From a virus: a stretch of DNA of 64,000 bases. The DNA lies in the IMG/VR virus record IMGVR_UViG_3300008111_001025, positions 81,345 to 145,344 of that record; one strand, written 5' to 3'. The position numbers and the translations under genes were made by a program. Positions 17,943-25,915 of the stretch are shown one piece after another (position 1 is the stretch's first letter; every line of letters begins with the position of its first letter). Below the pieces are notes generated by a model. That model was not told where the DNA came from. It made no database searches and saw only the letters and a list, made by a program, of their open reading frames with translations.

Positions 17943-18826
17943 AATTTTTCCTTAGTTAACGGTATGTCTGCCGCGCAGGTACAGAAATTACGGTTGCACG
18001 TAACTGGTTCGCTAGGAACAACAAAGTTATCTTCATAAATATTGCCTAGACTACCACCAACTCTACAAGTTGCCCTGTGTACATCTCCATCCCAATTTAT
18101 CATCAGGCTTTCTATACCTGCGTTGCAAGTCCAACCATTGTATTTGTTTAAATGCAATTTAATTACATCGTTGGCATGTATTAATTGCGTGTCATCTATT
18201 ATTGTATTTGGCTGAACTGTTGCATCTTGTTCTTTTAACCAATTTAAGTCATTTGCATTATATCGAAGATCGTCAAATAAATCGTGATCACCCTTAGTCC
18301 ATCGTATACGTCTAACAGTACTAGGAATTTCTGCTAGCAAACACTTTGCTCGTAATTGTAATACAGCGTCCATATAATTGTGATGAGCCATAATTTGTGC
18401 TATTACATTTATCTTAGTAATGTCAACAACACTTTCTATAGTGTTAAAAACACGTTTCCAGTCATACTCTAGATGTATGCTGAATACATATTGATCTACT
18501 GGAAGACTAGCATAGAATTCGTACGGTAATGTGCCGTTAGTTGTTACACTAATCCAACTAATGCCTACATGTTTACAGTATCTTACTAATTCTAGGAACT
18601 TAGGATGAACGCATGGTTCACCGCCTGTAAAACTTAAACGTATAGATTTGCCTAATGTTACTAATTTATCTACAGTACGTTTAAGTATTTCTATATCAGT
18701 ATGTGGACTTGAGTTGTCGTGTATACTACTTGGACAATAACTACAATCATAGTTACAACGTTTGCCGATGTTCCATTCGATCTTAATACTATTCTGGTGC
18801 GGCCACCTACTTGTAACTTTATACAT
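17939..18826 (-). CDS. radical SAM protein
   Basis: C24-NYD-C28-SY-C31 is the cluster motif, followed by 'LSFTGGEPCVHPKF' and 'SVTTNGTLPYEFY'. The C-terminal region has 'GWTCNAGIESLMINWDGDV', 'ATCRVGGSLGNIYEDN' and 'TCNRNFCTCAAD', a SPASM-like set of cysteines with a 'D.DG.v....C..g..lGni' core. This is related in layout to the proteins at 11171 and 16155. It overlaps its neighbours on both sides by a few bases. The substrate is unknown. Confidence 0.88.
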   Translation of the reverse strand: MYKVTSRWPHQNSIKIEWNIGKRCNYDCSYCPSSIHDNSSPHTDIEILKRTVDKLVTLGKSIRLSFTGGEPCVHPKFLELVRYCKHVGISWISVTTNGTLPYEFYASLPVDQYVFSIHLEYDWKRVFNTIESVVDITKINVIAQIMAHHNYMDAVLQLRAKCLLAEIPSTVRRIRWTKGDHDLFDDLRYNANDLNWLKEQDATVQPNTIIDDTQLIHANDVIKLHLNKYNGWTCNAGIESLMINWDGDVHRATCRVGGSLGNIYEDNFVVPSEPVTCNRNFCTCAADIPLTKEKL

Positions 18827-20066
18827 ATGGCCTAAACTCTGGAATTACATCAAACAAACTTTGATTGCGTGTGGCATCTAAAGCTAGATTAAACTCTAAA
18901 AAGTCTCTCCATAGATTATGCTGATCTTTTGCTTGAAGATAGTTAATATTATCTTGTATTTGTTGATGTGTAACTGTTCTTAGTAAAGGATTTTTCTTAA
19001 CTGCTTCCCATTCATCTACTTGAGACTTAACTGCTAACAATTTAGTAATAGCTAATGCTTTTAAATCGTTAGGCAATACCTGTGCTGATAAGCAATTAGG
19101 GTAGCTTACGCGATGACTATAAAATACTATGTCCATTTTGTTAATAAAATAATCAATACATTCTGCGGCTTGTAGTATGTTACCAGCCTGTGCTGTAAAT
19201 GCACCAACTACACGACTTACATTTGGAATCTTTTTTATCTCTTTAATGTTTCTTTCAACGTCATTAAAGTTACCGTTACCACGTATGTAATTGTAAATAT
19301 CGTGAATGCCGTCAATGCTGACATTAACGGCAACACTTCTAAAATGTGGCCAATAATCATGTATAGTCCTTCCTTTGCTTATGCCTAATGTTGTGCCATT
19401 AGTGGCATATTTAATTTCTATATTCTTACCATATGGTTTAAGCATATCAAGTATTTTGTAATGCTGCGGATCCATTAGTGGTTCTCCGCCTGCAAACTCA
19501 ACTCGTTTAAAATGTGGAATTAATTTTTCAAAACTTGTCCACCAATTATCTGTGTCGTCAAATGGTCCAATATATTGACCTGGTGTTTTAACAAGACTTT
19601 CTATAGTAGGTACAAGATAGTTATTTTCTTTTTTATAAAATGGAACAACCTCATTCCAATCTTTCCAGTTAGTGCTATCTAGCGGATTGCACATACGACA
19701 TTTTAAATTACATAAATTATTAAGTTTAATTTCCATTGTAGGAAATTCAAAAGGCATTATTTCTTGTAGCGGTGTATTAGGATATAAGTTAATACGTGCT
19801 TCAGGTATAACACCATTAATGTGACGTTGTCGTAAACTTTCTACACCTTGATCTTCTAAATCAAAACAGGGTTTACAAACTTCAGGACGTTCTCCGCACA
19901 ATACTTGCTTGCGAACAAGTTGCATATTGTCACTATTCCACACCTCTTCTAAACTTTGATTTTGTATCCAGCCAATAGGTTGGCTCCGGCAGCAAATTTT
20001 AATTGCACCATCTTCGCGTGTTGCTAACCCTGTAAAAGGGTGCATACAAAATGTTTCACTTTTCAT
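18819..20066 (-). CDS. radical SAM protein with N-terminal twitch domain
   Basis: 'FCMHPFTGLATREDGAIKICC' (C7, C25-C26), 'QSLEEVWNSDNM', 'VLCGERPEVCKPC' (C64, C67) and 'GVESLRQR' form the N-terminal auxiliary region. The radical-SAM motif is C119-NLK-C123-RM-C126, then 'EFAGGEPLMDPQ', 'ATNGTTLG' and 'VSIDGIHDIYNYIRG'. The C-terminal ending 'TRNQSLFDVIPEF' is the common tail of this group (compare NKSFTKIFPEF at 1781). Overlaps of 8-11 bp link it to the neighbouring radical-SAM and SGNH genes. Confidence 0.9.
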   Translation of the reverse strand: MKSETFCMHPFTGLATREDGAIKICCRSQPIGWIQNQSLEEVWNSDNMQLVRKQVLCGERPEVCKPCFDLEDQGVESLRQRHINGVIPEARINLYPNTPLQEIMPFEFPTMEIKLNNLCNLKCRMCNPLDSTNWKDWNEVVPFYKKENNYLVPTIESLVKTPGQYIGPFDDTDNWWTSFEKLIPHFKRVEFAGGEPLMDPQHYKILDMLKPYGKNIEIKYATNGTTLGISKGRTIHDYWPHFRSVAVNVSIDGIHDIYNYIRGNGNFNDVERNIKEIKKIPNVSRVVGAFTAQAGNILQAAECIDYFINKMDIVFYSHRVSYPNCLSAQVLPNDLKALAITKLLAVKSQVDEWEAVKKNPLLRTVTHQQIQDNINYLQAKDQHNLWRDFLEFNLALDATRNQSLFDVIPEFRPYV

Positions 20067-20676
20067 TTATAATCTTATAAAGTTTTTCTGCGGCAATACT
20101 GTGTGAAATAGGACCAGGATGACTGTTATCGCTTGCTAAATCAACAATGTTTAAAATATTACTATACAGAGTATTTTTACCAACAAATTTAGGTATACTT
20201 CCAAGATACTGTCCGGCAACAGAATCTAATATCTTATCCAATATAGAATCTGCATAAGACGGAGCCCAAAAATTACAATGTTTAATGCCTATACTATTCA
20301 TATATAACTCTGCGTGATGTATATAAATTCCTGCTCTCACATTATTATCATAATTGCTATGTAGCTCAGTCCATTTTTTAAATAACGTACTATCTCTGCC
20401 TGGCGAAATTCTTATATCTGGCAATAATTTATTAAACACTATATCTCTATGACAATATGTCCATCCTACAACAACTATATCATCTTCTTTAAATTTAAAC
20501 GATAATATGTTATTAAGTATTTCAAGATTACTACTTCCTGGAATACTTTTATTAACTACAGTCCGTTTAATAAGTTTACCTAAAACTACAGGCCATGCTT
20601 GTGATGAATCTGTTAGTCCGTAACCAGATGTAAACGAACACCCGAATGTTATAAGCCTTGACACTCTAATGCCCAC
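20056..20676 (-). CDS. SGNH-family hydrolase
   Basis: Block I 'LITFGCSFTSGYGL' (Ser nucleophile), 'SQAWPVVLGKL', block II 'SIPGSSNLEIL' and block V 'DNSHPGPISHSIAA' (Asp-x-x-His-Pro) are all visible in order, so this is the most canonical SGNH protein of the window. 206 residues, no signal peptide. It overlaps the QueC-like gene upstream by 28 bp and the twitch radical-SAM gene downstream. Esterase, deacetylase or acyltransferase activity is possible. The substrate is unknown. Confidence 0.83.
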   Translation of the reverse strand: MGIRVSRLITFGCSFTSGYGLTDSSQAWPVVLGKLIKRTVVNKSIPGSSNLEILNNILSFKFKEDDIVVVGWTYCHRDIVFNKLLPDIRISPGRDSTLFKKWTELHSNYDNNVRAGIYIHHAELYMNSIGIKHCNFWAPSYADSILDKILDSVAGQYLGSIPKFVGKNTLYSNILNIVDLASDNSHPGPISHSIAAEKLYKIINEK

Positions 20677-21332
20677 TCACGTTCTTTACACCAGAAACAA
20701 TTACCGCATACAGGAACATATTGTCCTGGTGTATATGTTGTATAATCTATATCTTCAAATTCGCCCTCACAACTACGAGTTAATTTTAAAAGGTCTTCAA
20801 TGTTGTTTTTAAAATACTGTTTTATTATCCAGTCTTTCATAGTATACACGAAAGGATGATAAATGTCAATACCCATATGTTTCATATGAATGGGTAACAC
20901 GCCTTCATCTCTTTCTTTTAAAGCTCCTACTATATCTATATTTGGATTTTTAGTTACAGCAGAAAACCAAGCATCTAATTTATATGTATGAATTATGAAT
21001 TCGTTATGGGCCCTAAGTATTATCCTATTACCTGGTTTAGTTTGTCCGTATTCGTCTTTAATATAGGTAGTATTTGGTTCTTCTAATTCTGGCGGAATAA
21101 ACCCTTCGTGTCTTACAAATTTATTTTTTGGAAAACGCTTTTCTAACCATTTAAACACTTCCAAACTATTATGTCGTTGCCATGGTCGATTTTTCCAACA
21201 TCTTACTTGACTAACAATATGTATTTCTGCATCTGTTCTAAGACAAATTAGATAAGCAAGAAGTGCGCTATCAGCACCACCACTTAGACTTATTCCAATT
21301 TTTTGCCACGCAGGATTTATATAAAGTTCCAT
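20649..21332 (-). CDS. queC: PP-loop ATPase, QueC-like (7-cyano-7-deazaguanine synthase family)
   Basis: The N-terminal PP-loop is 'ISLSGGADSALLAYL' (SGGADS at 17-22). The C-terminus has C188 in 'LTRSCEGE' and C209-x2-C212-x2-C215 in 'CGNCFWCKERE', the four-cysteine zinc site of QueC. 'YHPFVYTMKDWIIKQYF' corresponds to the QueC 'PL..M.K.EI' helix. QueC converts 7-carboxy-7-deazaguanine to preQ0 using ATP and ammonia. The central region differs from bacterial QueC, so another amide- or nitrile-forming role is possible. It is physically separated from folE, queE and the QueD-like gene and heads the - strand radical-SAM block. The start ATG lies five bases from a GGTAAATA element. Confidence 0.68.
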   Translation of the reverse strand: MELYINPAWQKIGISLSGGADSALLAYLICLRTDAEIHIVSQVRCWKNRPWQRHNSLEVFKWLEKRFPKNKFVRHEGFIPPELEEPNTTYIKDEYGQTKPGNRIILRAHNEFIIHTYKLDAWFSAVTKNPNIDIVGALKERDEGVLPIHMKHMGIDIYHPFVYTMKDWIIKQYFKNNIEDLLKLTRSCEGEFEDIDYTTYTPGQYVPVCGNCFWCKEREWALECQGL

Positions 21333-21337
21333 GTTAA

Positions 21338-21345
21338 TATTTACC
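21338..21345 (-). promoter_or_regulatory. T4-late-like octamer (GGTAAATA) before the queC-like gene
   Basis: On the minus strand GGTAAATA is followed by TTAAC and then the ATG at 21332. It mirrors an identical octamer on the plus strand (21374-21381), forming a 10-bp inverted repeat (21336-21345 with 21374-21383). No -35 hexamer is apparent, as in T4 late promoters. Confidence 0.45.
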
Positions 21346-21373
21346 AGGATAACTGCGCACTTAATTTAGAAGC

Positions 21374-21381
21374 GGTAAATA
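21374..21381 (+). promoter_or_regulatory. T4-late-like octamer (GGTAAATA) before the gene at 21387
   Basis: GGTAAATA, then TTATT, then the ATG at 21387. It has the same spacing as its mirror image on the other strand. If it acts as a -10 element the transcript would begin at about the start codon. Confidence 0.45.
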
Positions 21382-21386
21382 TTATT

Positions 21387-22046
21387 ATGCTAGTAAAAAC
21401 GACAATAACAGTACCTTCTGATCTACTATTAATTGCAGAAACAAAGTCTTTTGATGTGATGAAAACTACATTAAATGAGCCGACGGGCGATCTATTTTAT
21501 GATCCTTGGACATTAAAACAAGAATTTATTGGATCTGTATGGGAAAAACTAATTGAGCCTCTAGGCCCTAACATAGGTGAGGTTAGAATTATTGTATTAG
21601 ATTCACCAAGTGCTTATACACAACATGCTGATATTGACGATAGATATCATTTAAACATTACAGGGGACGGTAGTTACTTGTTGGACCTCAATGATTTAAA
21701 AATATATCCTTTAATTAATGATGGCATATGGTATATAATGAATGCTGGTAAACTACACACAGCAATCGCTGTTGGAAAGAAATACAGAATTCAATTAGTT
21801 GTTAGAAAATTATTAACTCATTCTGTATTAGTAGATCCAATTAATGTTAAATTAACACAAATTGATCCAAACTCAAGATATGACTTTGATAATTCTATAA
21901 GTAGTTGGTTAAATCAAGCAGTTAAAAGAAGTATTTTAGACAACTTTAGAATAGAAGGTAATAGTGCGTTATTTGCAGTTGAACATAAGTGTTTGCATGA
22001 GTTACTAACAATAGTACCATCAACTATAAAGATTTATATGAATTGA
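21387..22046 (+). CDS. 2OG-Fe(II) oxygenase-like / cupin-fold protein
   Basis: The start is the ATG at 21387, 219 residues. A longer in-frame start would run into the divergent gene. 'YTQHADIDDRYHLNITG' supplies an H-x-D pair, 'MNAGKLHTAIAVGKKYRIQLVVRKL' supplies the distal His and an Arg at the position expected for 2-oxoglutarate binding. This double-stranded beta-helix layout is that of aspartyl/asparaginyl-hydroxylase-like oxygenases. The C-terminal ~70 residues are not recognised. It is first in a + block containing three further oxygenases. The substrate is unknown. Confidence 0.5.
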   Translation: MLVKTTITVPSDLLLIAETKSFDVMKTTLNEPTGDLFYDPWTLKQEFIGSVWEKLIEPLGPNIGEVRIIVLDSPSAYTQHADIDDRYHLNITGDGSYLLDLNDLKIYPLINDGIWYIMNAGKLHTAIAVGKKYRIQLVVRKLLTHSVLVDPINVKLTQIDPNSRYDFDNSISSWLNQAVKRSILDNFRIEGNSALFAVEHKCLHELLTIVPSTIKIYMN

Positions 22047-22047
22047 T

Positions 22048-22725
22048 ATGCAGTGGACACCTTATTTAAAACTTAATGAAGAAGGTATTTCTAGTATGGC
22101 TCAGCAAACCTATGAGCCATTAATAAGTAGTGACGGAAAAATTTTCTGCAAAAACTACAGTTGGCCAAATAACTATCAGTTCATGTATGAAAAAGAAAGA
22201 CCGCTTTATACCAAAGAAGTCGTAGATTGGTTTTTTTCTAATGAATTATATTGGATAGAATATTTTAAAGATAGTGCATATGCACCTGAAGTAACTGATA
22301 TTGATTTAATCAATAAGAAAATATACATTAAGTGGTACGGCGAAAGCTGTAATCAAATTATATACAGCGGAAAATTTTGGCCACAGCAAGAATGGCGTAA
22401 ACAAATAAAAGATATAATTATTGATCAATATTCTAAAGGAGTTTATAAATTAACAATGTATCCTCATTGTCATTATATTGATAATAACAACAATATGAGA
22501 GCAATAGATTGGTATGGATGTGTACCGGTCAATGAACCTTATATACAGGAAAAATTTATGCAAGGTATTATACACGAAACTGCAAAATTTAGATTAGATG
22601 AAACTGGATCTTCAATTAATAATTTATTAAATTTAGAAACTATGTTCAAACGTAGTTTAAACACACATGTAATGTGGGGTAATCAAAATATGAATTACAT
22701 TTACAAGGAGATTTTTAATGCCTAA
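22048..22725 (+). CDS. degenerate kinase-like phage protein (paralogue of 26433-27128)
   Basis: It shares a layout with the protein at 26433: 'LISSDGKIFCKNY...' near the N-terminus, an Asp-Ile-Asp 'VTDIDLINKKIYIKWYGE' strand pair, an 'EWRKQIKDIIIDQYSKGVYKLTMYP' helix, then 'NNNMRAIDWYGCVP'. The last blocks recall the hinge, alphaE helix, catalytic loop and DFG region of RIO or aminoglycoside-type kinases, with catalytic residues poorly kept. The kinase-like fold is inference. A conserved phage protein of unknown role is the safe reading. It starts immediately after the previous stop and overlaps the next gene. Confidence 0.5.
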   Translation: MQWTPYLKLNEEGISSMAQQTYEPLISSDGKIFCKNYSWPNNYQFMYEKERPLYTKEVVDWFFSNELYWIEYFKDSAYAPEVTDIDLINKKIYIKWYGESCNQIIYSGKFWPQQEWRKQIKDIIIDQYSKGVYKLTMYPHCHYIDNNNNMRAIDWYGCVPVNEPYIQEKFMQGIIHETAKFRLDETGSSINNLLNLETMFKRSLNTHVMWGNQNMNYIYKEIFNA

Positions 22726-23293
22726 AAGAGTAGGAACAACACAGGGCTTAATTGACTGGGATAAAGTTGTTGCTGATATTCAACATCATGTTGGTGATCA
22801 TAATACTGTTACTAGTGTAGTGGATCGCAGCGAAGCAGAAGCAGTAGACGACCAAGAATTACTAAGCTCTTATAGAGAAGTAATTGGTACTTGGGAAAAA
22901 GCTGGTTACGATTTAAAACAAATAGAATGGTGGGACTATTATCCAGGGCAACACTTTGATATAGAAGTACAACAGGTGTTTGAACGTATGTTTAATATAA
23001 AACCTCGACGAGTGTTTATAAGCAAAGTAATGCCAGGTAACATGGTTCCTTATCACTGGGACGTCGAGGATCATGAAAAGGAATGGTTAAAAGAAGGTAC
23101 ATTAGTGCGCTACGTTTGTTTTATAGACCCTCCAAAATTTGGTCACGTAATGATTTTAGAAGACAAGGCCTTTCATAATATTAAACGTGGAGAAATATAT
23201 CAGTGGGATAATTATCGATCCCATCACGCAGGTGTTAATGGCGGCGAAGGACCGCAATATCTATTTCATTTTTTAGGATCGTTAAATGATTAA
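22718..23293 (+). CDS. 2OG-Fe(II) oxygenase-like protein (aspartyl hydroxylase-like)
   Basis: 'MVPYHWDVEDHEKEW' gives the H-x-D iron ligands. 'RYVCFIDPPKFGHVMILED' and 'GEIYQWDNYRSHHAGVNGG' give the second His and the strand layout of an aspartyl/asparaginyl beta-hydroxylase-type double-stranded beta-helix. 191 residues. It is clearly paralogous to the next gene (APIHWDVNDNEE, KPAFGHVFVVDD, GDVFQWDSRRLWHSG). The ATG follows AAGGAG ('acaaggagatttttaatg'). The tandem pair probably acts on related substrates. The substrate is unknown. Confidence 0.68.
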   Translation: MPKRVGTTQGLIDWDKVVADIQHHVGDHNTVTSVVDRSEAEAVDDQELLSSYREVIGTWEKAGYDLKQIEWWDYYPGQHFDIEVQQVFERMFNIKPRRVFISKVMPGNMVPYHWDVEDHEKEWLKEGTLVRYVCFIDPPKFGHVMILEDKAFHNIKRGEIYQWDNYRSHHAGVNGGEGPQYLFHFLGSLND

Positions 23294-23846
23294 ATTTTTA
23301 GGTAACTCTAGCGATATAATTAACTGGGACGAAGTTATAGCCGGACTAGAAAAATGTGGTCACGAAAGTCATCCAGGCCCGTTTACTGGGCCAAGTCACA
23401 AAGAAGGTGATGATATTCCTAAGTTAAATGAAGTTATTGAGTTATGGAAGCAAAATGGATACAAAGCCGTAGAAGAAGGTGGTACTGTGCAATGGGATAT
23501 GTTTTTTCCCGGTGTACACTTTGATCAGAGTGTAGTAGATGCATTTTGTAAAAAGTATAGTATTGAAAAGTATGACTCTGCGTGGATTAGTCGAGTGTGG
23601 CCAGGCCGCTTTGCCCCAATACACTGGGACGTAAACGACAACGAGGAATACTACCTGTCTATTCCAGATAGATTAAGATGGCATGCTCATATTAGCAAGC
23701 CAGCATTTGGTCATGTATTTGTAGTAGATGATGAAATACTGTATAGTAAAGAACAAGGTGACGTATTTCAGTGGGATAGTCGAAGGTTATGGCACTCGGG
23801 TATGAACTGCGGCTTAGTACCAAAATATTTATTTAACATATGGTGA
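23286..23846 (+). CDS. 2OG-Fe(II) oxygenase-like protein, tandem paralogue
   Basis: The core 'APIHWDVNDNEEYY' (H-x-D), 'ISKPAFGHVFVVDDEILY' and 'GDVFQWDSRRLWHSGMNCG' (distal His) repeats that of the gene upstream, including the same 'WDMFFPGVHFD' / 'WWDYYPGQHFD' block before the core. The ATG overlaps the upstream stop. No signal peptide. It is likely a cytoplasmic Fe(II)/2OG hydroxylase with unknown target. Confidence 0.68.
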   Translation: MIKFLGNSSDIINWDEVIAGLEKCGHESHPGPFTGPSHKEGDDIPKLNEVIELWKQNGYKAVEEGGTVQWDMFFPGVHFDQSVVDAFCKKYSIEKYDSAWISRVWPGRFAPIHWDVNDNEEYYLSIPDRLRWHAHISKPAFGHVFVVDDEILYSKEQGDVFQWDSRRLWHSGMNCGLVPKYLFNIW

Positions 23847-23850
23847 TAAA

Positions 23851-24882
23851 ATGGAAAAAGGTATAGTTACATGGTTTAATGATGCTAAAGGCTTTGGATT
23901 TGTTAGAACAGATCAAGGTGACGAAATAATCTGTGACAAGCGACACTTAATTACAGAACCAAAGACTATGAAGGAACTACAACAAATTTCTTTTGAGCGT
24001 GTAACTGTAAATGGCAGAGATCACGCAACTGTTATTTCTGTTATACGTGATGATGCTATAGCTAAACCCATTCTTACTATGAAAAACTGCAAAGTATATT
24101 CTATGATGCCGTTCATAGCTGTATTTGAAGATGTAGTATCTATTGATATGTGTAACGAAATAATAAACAAACATGTCTTAGATGGTATGAATCCTAATAG
24201 TGGCGGTCAATCAAGACAAGAAAGCTACACTCAAGTAACTGAAGATGTTGAAAATCGAGGAATTAGCCTAGGTATGGATCCGCATCATTACAACATTATT
24301 GCTAGAACTATCGTAGATAACATTGGTATACCTTATTCGTATATAGAAGCGATCGACATATACAATTATGAAGTAGGACAGTTCTTAGATCTACATCACG
24401 ATTACCCTTATGATCCTACGCAGATTAATTATTACAGTCACGGTGGTGATAGAGTTGGTACAGGTATTTTATATTTAAACGATAACTTTGACGGCGGCAT
24501 TACTAGTTTCCCTAAATTAGATGTACACATTAAACCAAAAACTGGTTCAATGTTATATTTTAAACAAGGATACGAGGACGAAGCTATAAATTGGTCAACA
24601 ATTCATGAAAGTACACTAATAACCAAAGGTACTAAATGGGTAGCTAGTTGTTTTTTTAGTGCTAGTGAACGAATTGGATTTACTGACAGAGAAGATTTTG
24701 TTCCTCAGGAAAATCCTCAACTACGTAACGAATTTTATGTTAAGAAGTTTATGGACATACAAAGGGGTAATATTCAACTTTATAGAAAATTAAAAAATCT
24801 TGAAACCAGTCCATTAAGAACAAAAGTTGAAGAAGTGTTAGGTATAGACTTTTTTAAAAATATAGATGATTTAGTTAAATGA
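23851..24882 (+). CDS. cold-shock domain fused to a prolyl-4-hydroxylase-type 2OG oxygenase
   Basis: Residues 1-65 form a cold-shock domain: 'KGIVTWFNDAKGFGFVRTD' with the RNP1-like KGFGFV at 13-18. Residues ~85-275 form a P4H-type Fe(II)/2OG dioxygenase: 'IYNYEVGQFLDLHHDYPYD' (H182-x-D184), 'GILYLNDNFDGGITSFP', 'KPKTGSMLYFKQG', distal H252 ('STIHES') and K262 ('TKGTKW') as the likely 2OG-binding Lys. All catalytic ligands look present. The remaining ~70 residues are helical. The fusion suggests a hydroxylase brought to RNA or to a ribosomal or translation target, which is inference. It lies after two other oxygenases and overlaps the SDR gene. Confidence 0.85.
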   Translation: MEKGIVTWFNDAKGFGFVRTDQGDEIICDKRHLITEPKTMKELQQISFERVTVNGRDHATVISVIRDDAIAKPILTMKNCKVYSMMPFIAVFEDVVSIDMCNEIINKHVLDGMNPNSGGQSRQESYTQVTEDVENRGISLGMDPHHYNIIARTIVDNIGIPYSYIEAIDIYNYEVGQFLDLHHDYPYDPTQINYYSHGGDRVGTGILYLNDNFDGGITSFPKLDVHIKPKTGSMLYFKQGYEDEAINWSTIHESTLITKGTKWVASCFFSASERIGFTDREDFVPQENPQLRNEFYVKKFMDIQRGNIQLYRKLKNLETSPLRTKVEEVLGIDFFKNIDDLVK

Positions 24883-25319
24883 AAGTCGGTATTACTGGAA
24901 CTACTCGCGGACTTGGCCAAGCACTACACGACCATTTTGTTAACAAAGGTCATCATGTTATAGCCTTTAATAGAGGATCAGACATTGGTGACGCAGTTGG
25001 TTGTGACTTGCTTATTAATAACGCCTATGGTATACAAATGGATATACTTAATCAGTTGTACACAAGTGTTGGCAAAATGGTTGTTATGGGCAGTATAGTT
25101 ACAGACTTTCCTGATGTAGAAATGCCAGACTATACACAGCAAAAAACAAAATTAGAAGAACGTGTACTAGATCTTAAAAGTCCGAACGTAGTTCTATTAA
25201 AACTATCTAGTACTGCCTACAACGATTCGCAAATCGTAATCAATGCTATTGAGTATTGGCTGGCAAATCCATTAGTTAATGTTATATCGTTCAGAGCAAC
25301 CGGAGGTCCTAATAGATGA
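24879..25319 (+). CDS. short-chain dehydrogenase/reductase (compact)
   Basis: 'VGITGTTRGLGQAL' is the TGxxxGxG cofactor loop, 'LLINNAYG' the NNAG equivalent, and 'VMGSIVTDFP' plus 'YTQQK' give the catalytic Ser, Tyr and Lys. At 146 residues it is far shorter than the usual ~250, lacking several helices between the cofactor loop and NNAG. It is tandem with a 199-residue homologue with which it overlaps by 4 bp. NAD(P)-dependent oxidoreductase activity is plausible but the shortness is odd. The substrate is unknown. Confidence 0.75.
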   Translation: MKVGITGTTRGLGQALHDHFVNKGHHVIAFNRGSDIGDAVGCDLLINNAYGIQMDILNQLYTSVGKMVVMGSIVTDFPDVEMPDYTQQKTKLEERVLDLKSPNVVLLKLSSTAYNDSQIVINAIEYWLANPLVNVISFRATGGPNR

Positions 25320-25915
25320 CAAAGAAAATAATTATAACAGGCCATACACATGGTATAGGTAAAGCAATATATGATAAGTTTACAGAAATAAGTTGCCACG
25401 AGATTATAGGAATGAGTCGTAGCAACGGTTACGATATTGATAAAGACTTTGACAAGATAGTTGCTGAAGCGGAAGGATGTGAGTTGTTTATCAATAATGC
25501 TTACCGTGATCAGCAACAGACTAAACTAGTTAATGCTCTTAAAGACAAAGTAGATATGATGGTAGTTATGGGAAGTGTTAGTAGATTCTACCCTGAACTT
25601 ATACCTACGCAATATGTACATGATAAACAAGAACTAGCAGAAACTTGTAGACTAATAAGTTTGAATCCAGATGGTATTCCTTTATTACATTTAGACTTAG
25701 GATTTTTAGAAGGTACAGCAGTAGATAATGCTGACCCAACTGCGTTTGTTAGCGACTACAATACTAAATTAGACGATATTGTTGATACAATTATATTCTG
25801 GGCGCAAAAGCCTAGCATTAGGCAAATTGAATTTAGATGGAAATTAACTCCACATGTATTAGCAGAATTAAATCGTATCAATCCTAACCTAGATCCATCT
25901 AGGATACAGTTCTAA
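25316..25915 (+). CDS. short-chain dehydrogenase/reductase, tandem homologue
   Basis: 'IIITGHTHGIGKAI' (TGxxxGxG), 'LFINNAYRD' (NNAG-like), 'MVVMGSVSRF' and 'YVHDK' (catalytic Tyr-x3-Lys) are present in order. 199 residues, shorter than the family norm. It overlaps the previous SDR (ATGA) and runs 27 bp into the convergent GNAT-like gene at its 3' end. Possibly the pair forms a heterodimeric reductase (inference). Confidence 0.77.
   Translation: MTKKIIITGHTHGIGKAIYDKFTEISCHEIIGMSRSNGYDIDKDFDKIVAEAEGCELFINNAYRDQQQTKLVNALKDKVDMMVVMGSVSRFYPELIPTQYVHDKQELAETCRLISLNPDGIPLLHLDLGFLEGTAVDNADPTAFVSDYNTKLDDIVDTIIFWAQKPSIRQIEFRWKLTPHVLAELNRINPNLDPSRIQF

Noticed and set aside
20649-21332. Asparagine synthetase or tRNA-lysidine synthetase (TilS) for the PP-loop protein
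   Set aside because: The C-terminal C...C-x2-C-x2-C zinc site in a 227-residue protein fits QueC better; no glutaminase or TilS domains are present.
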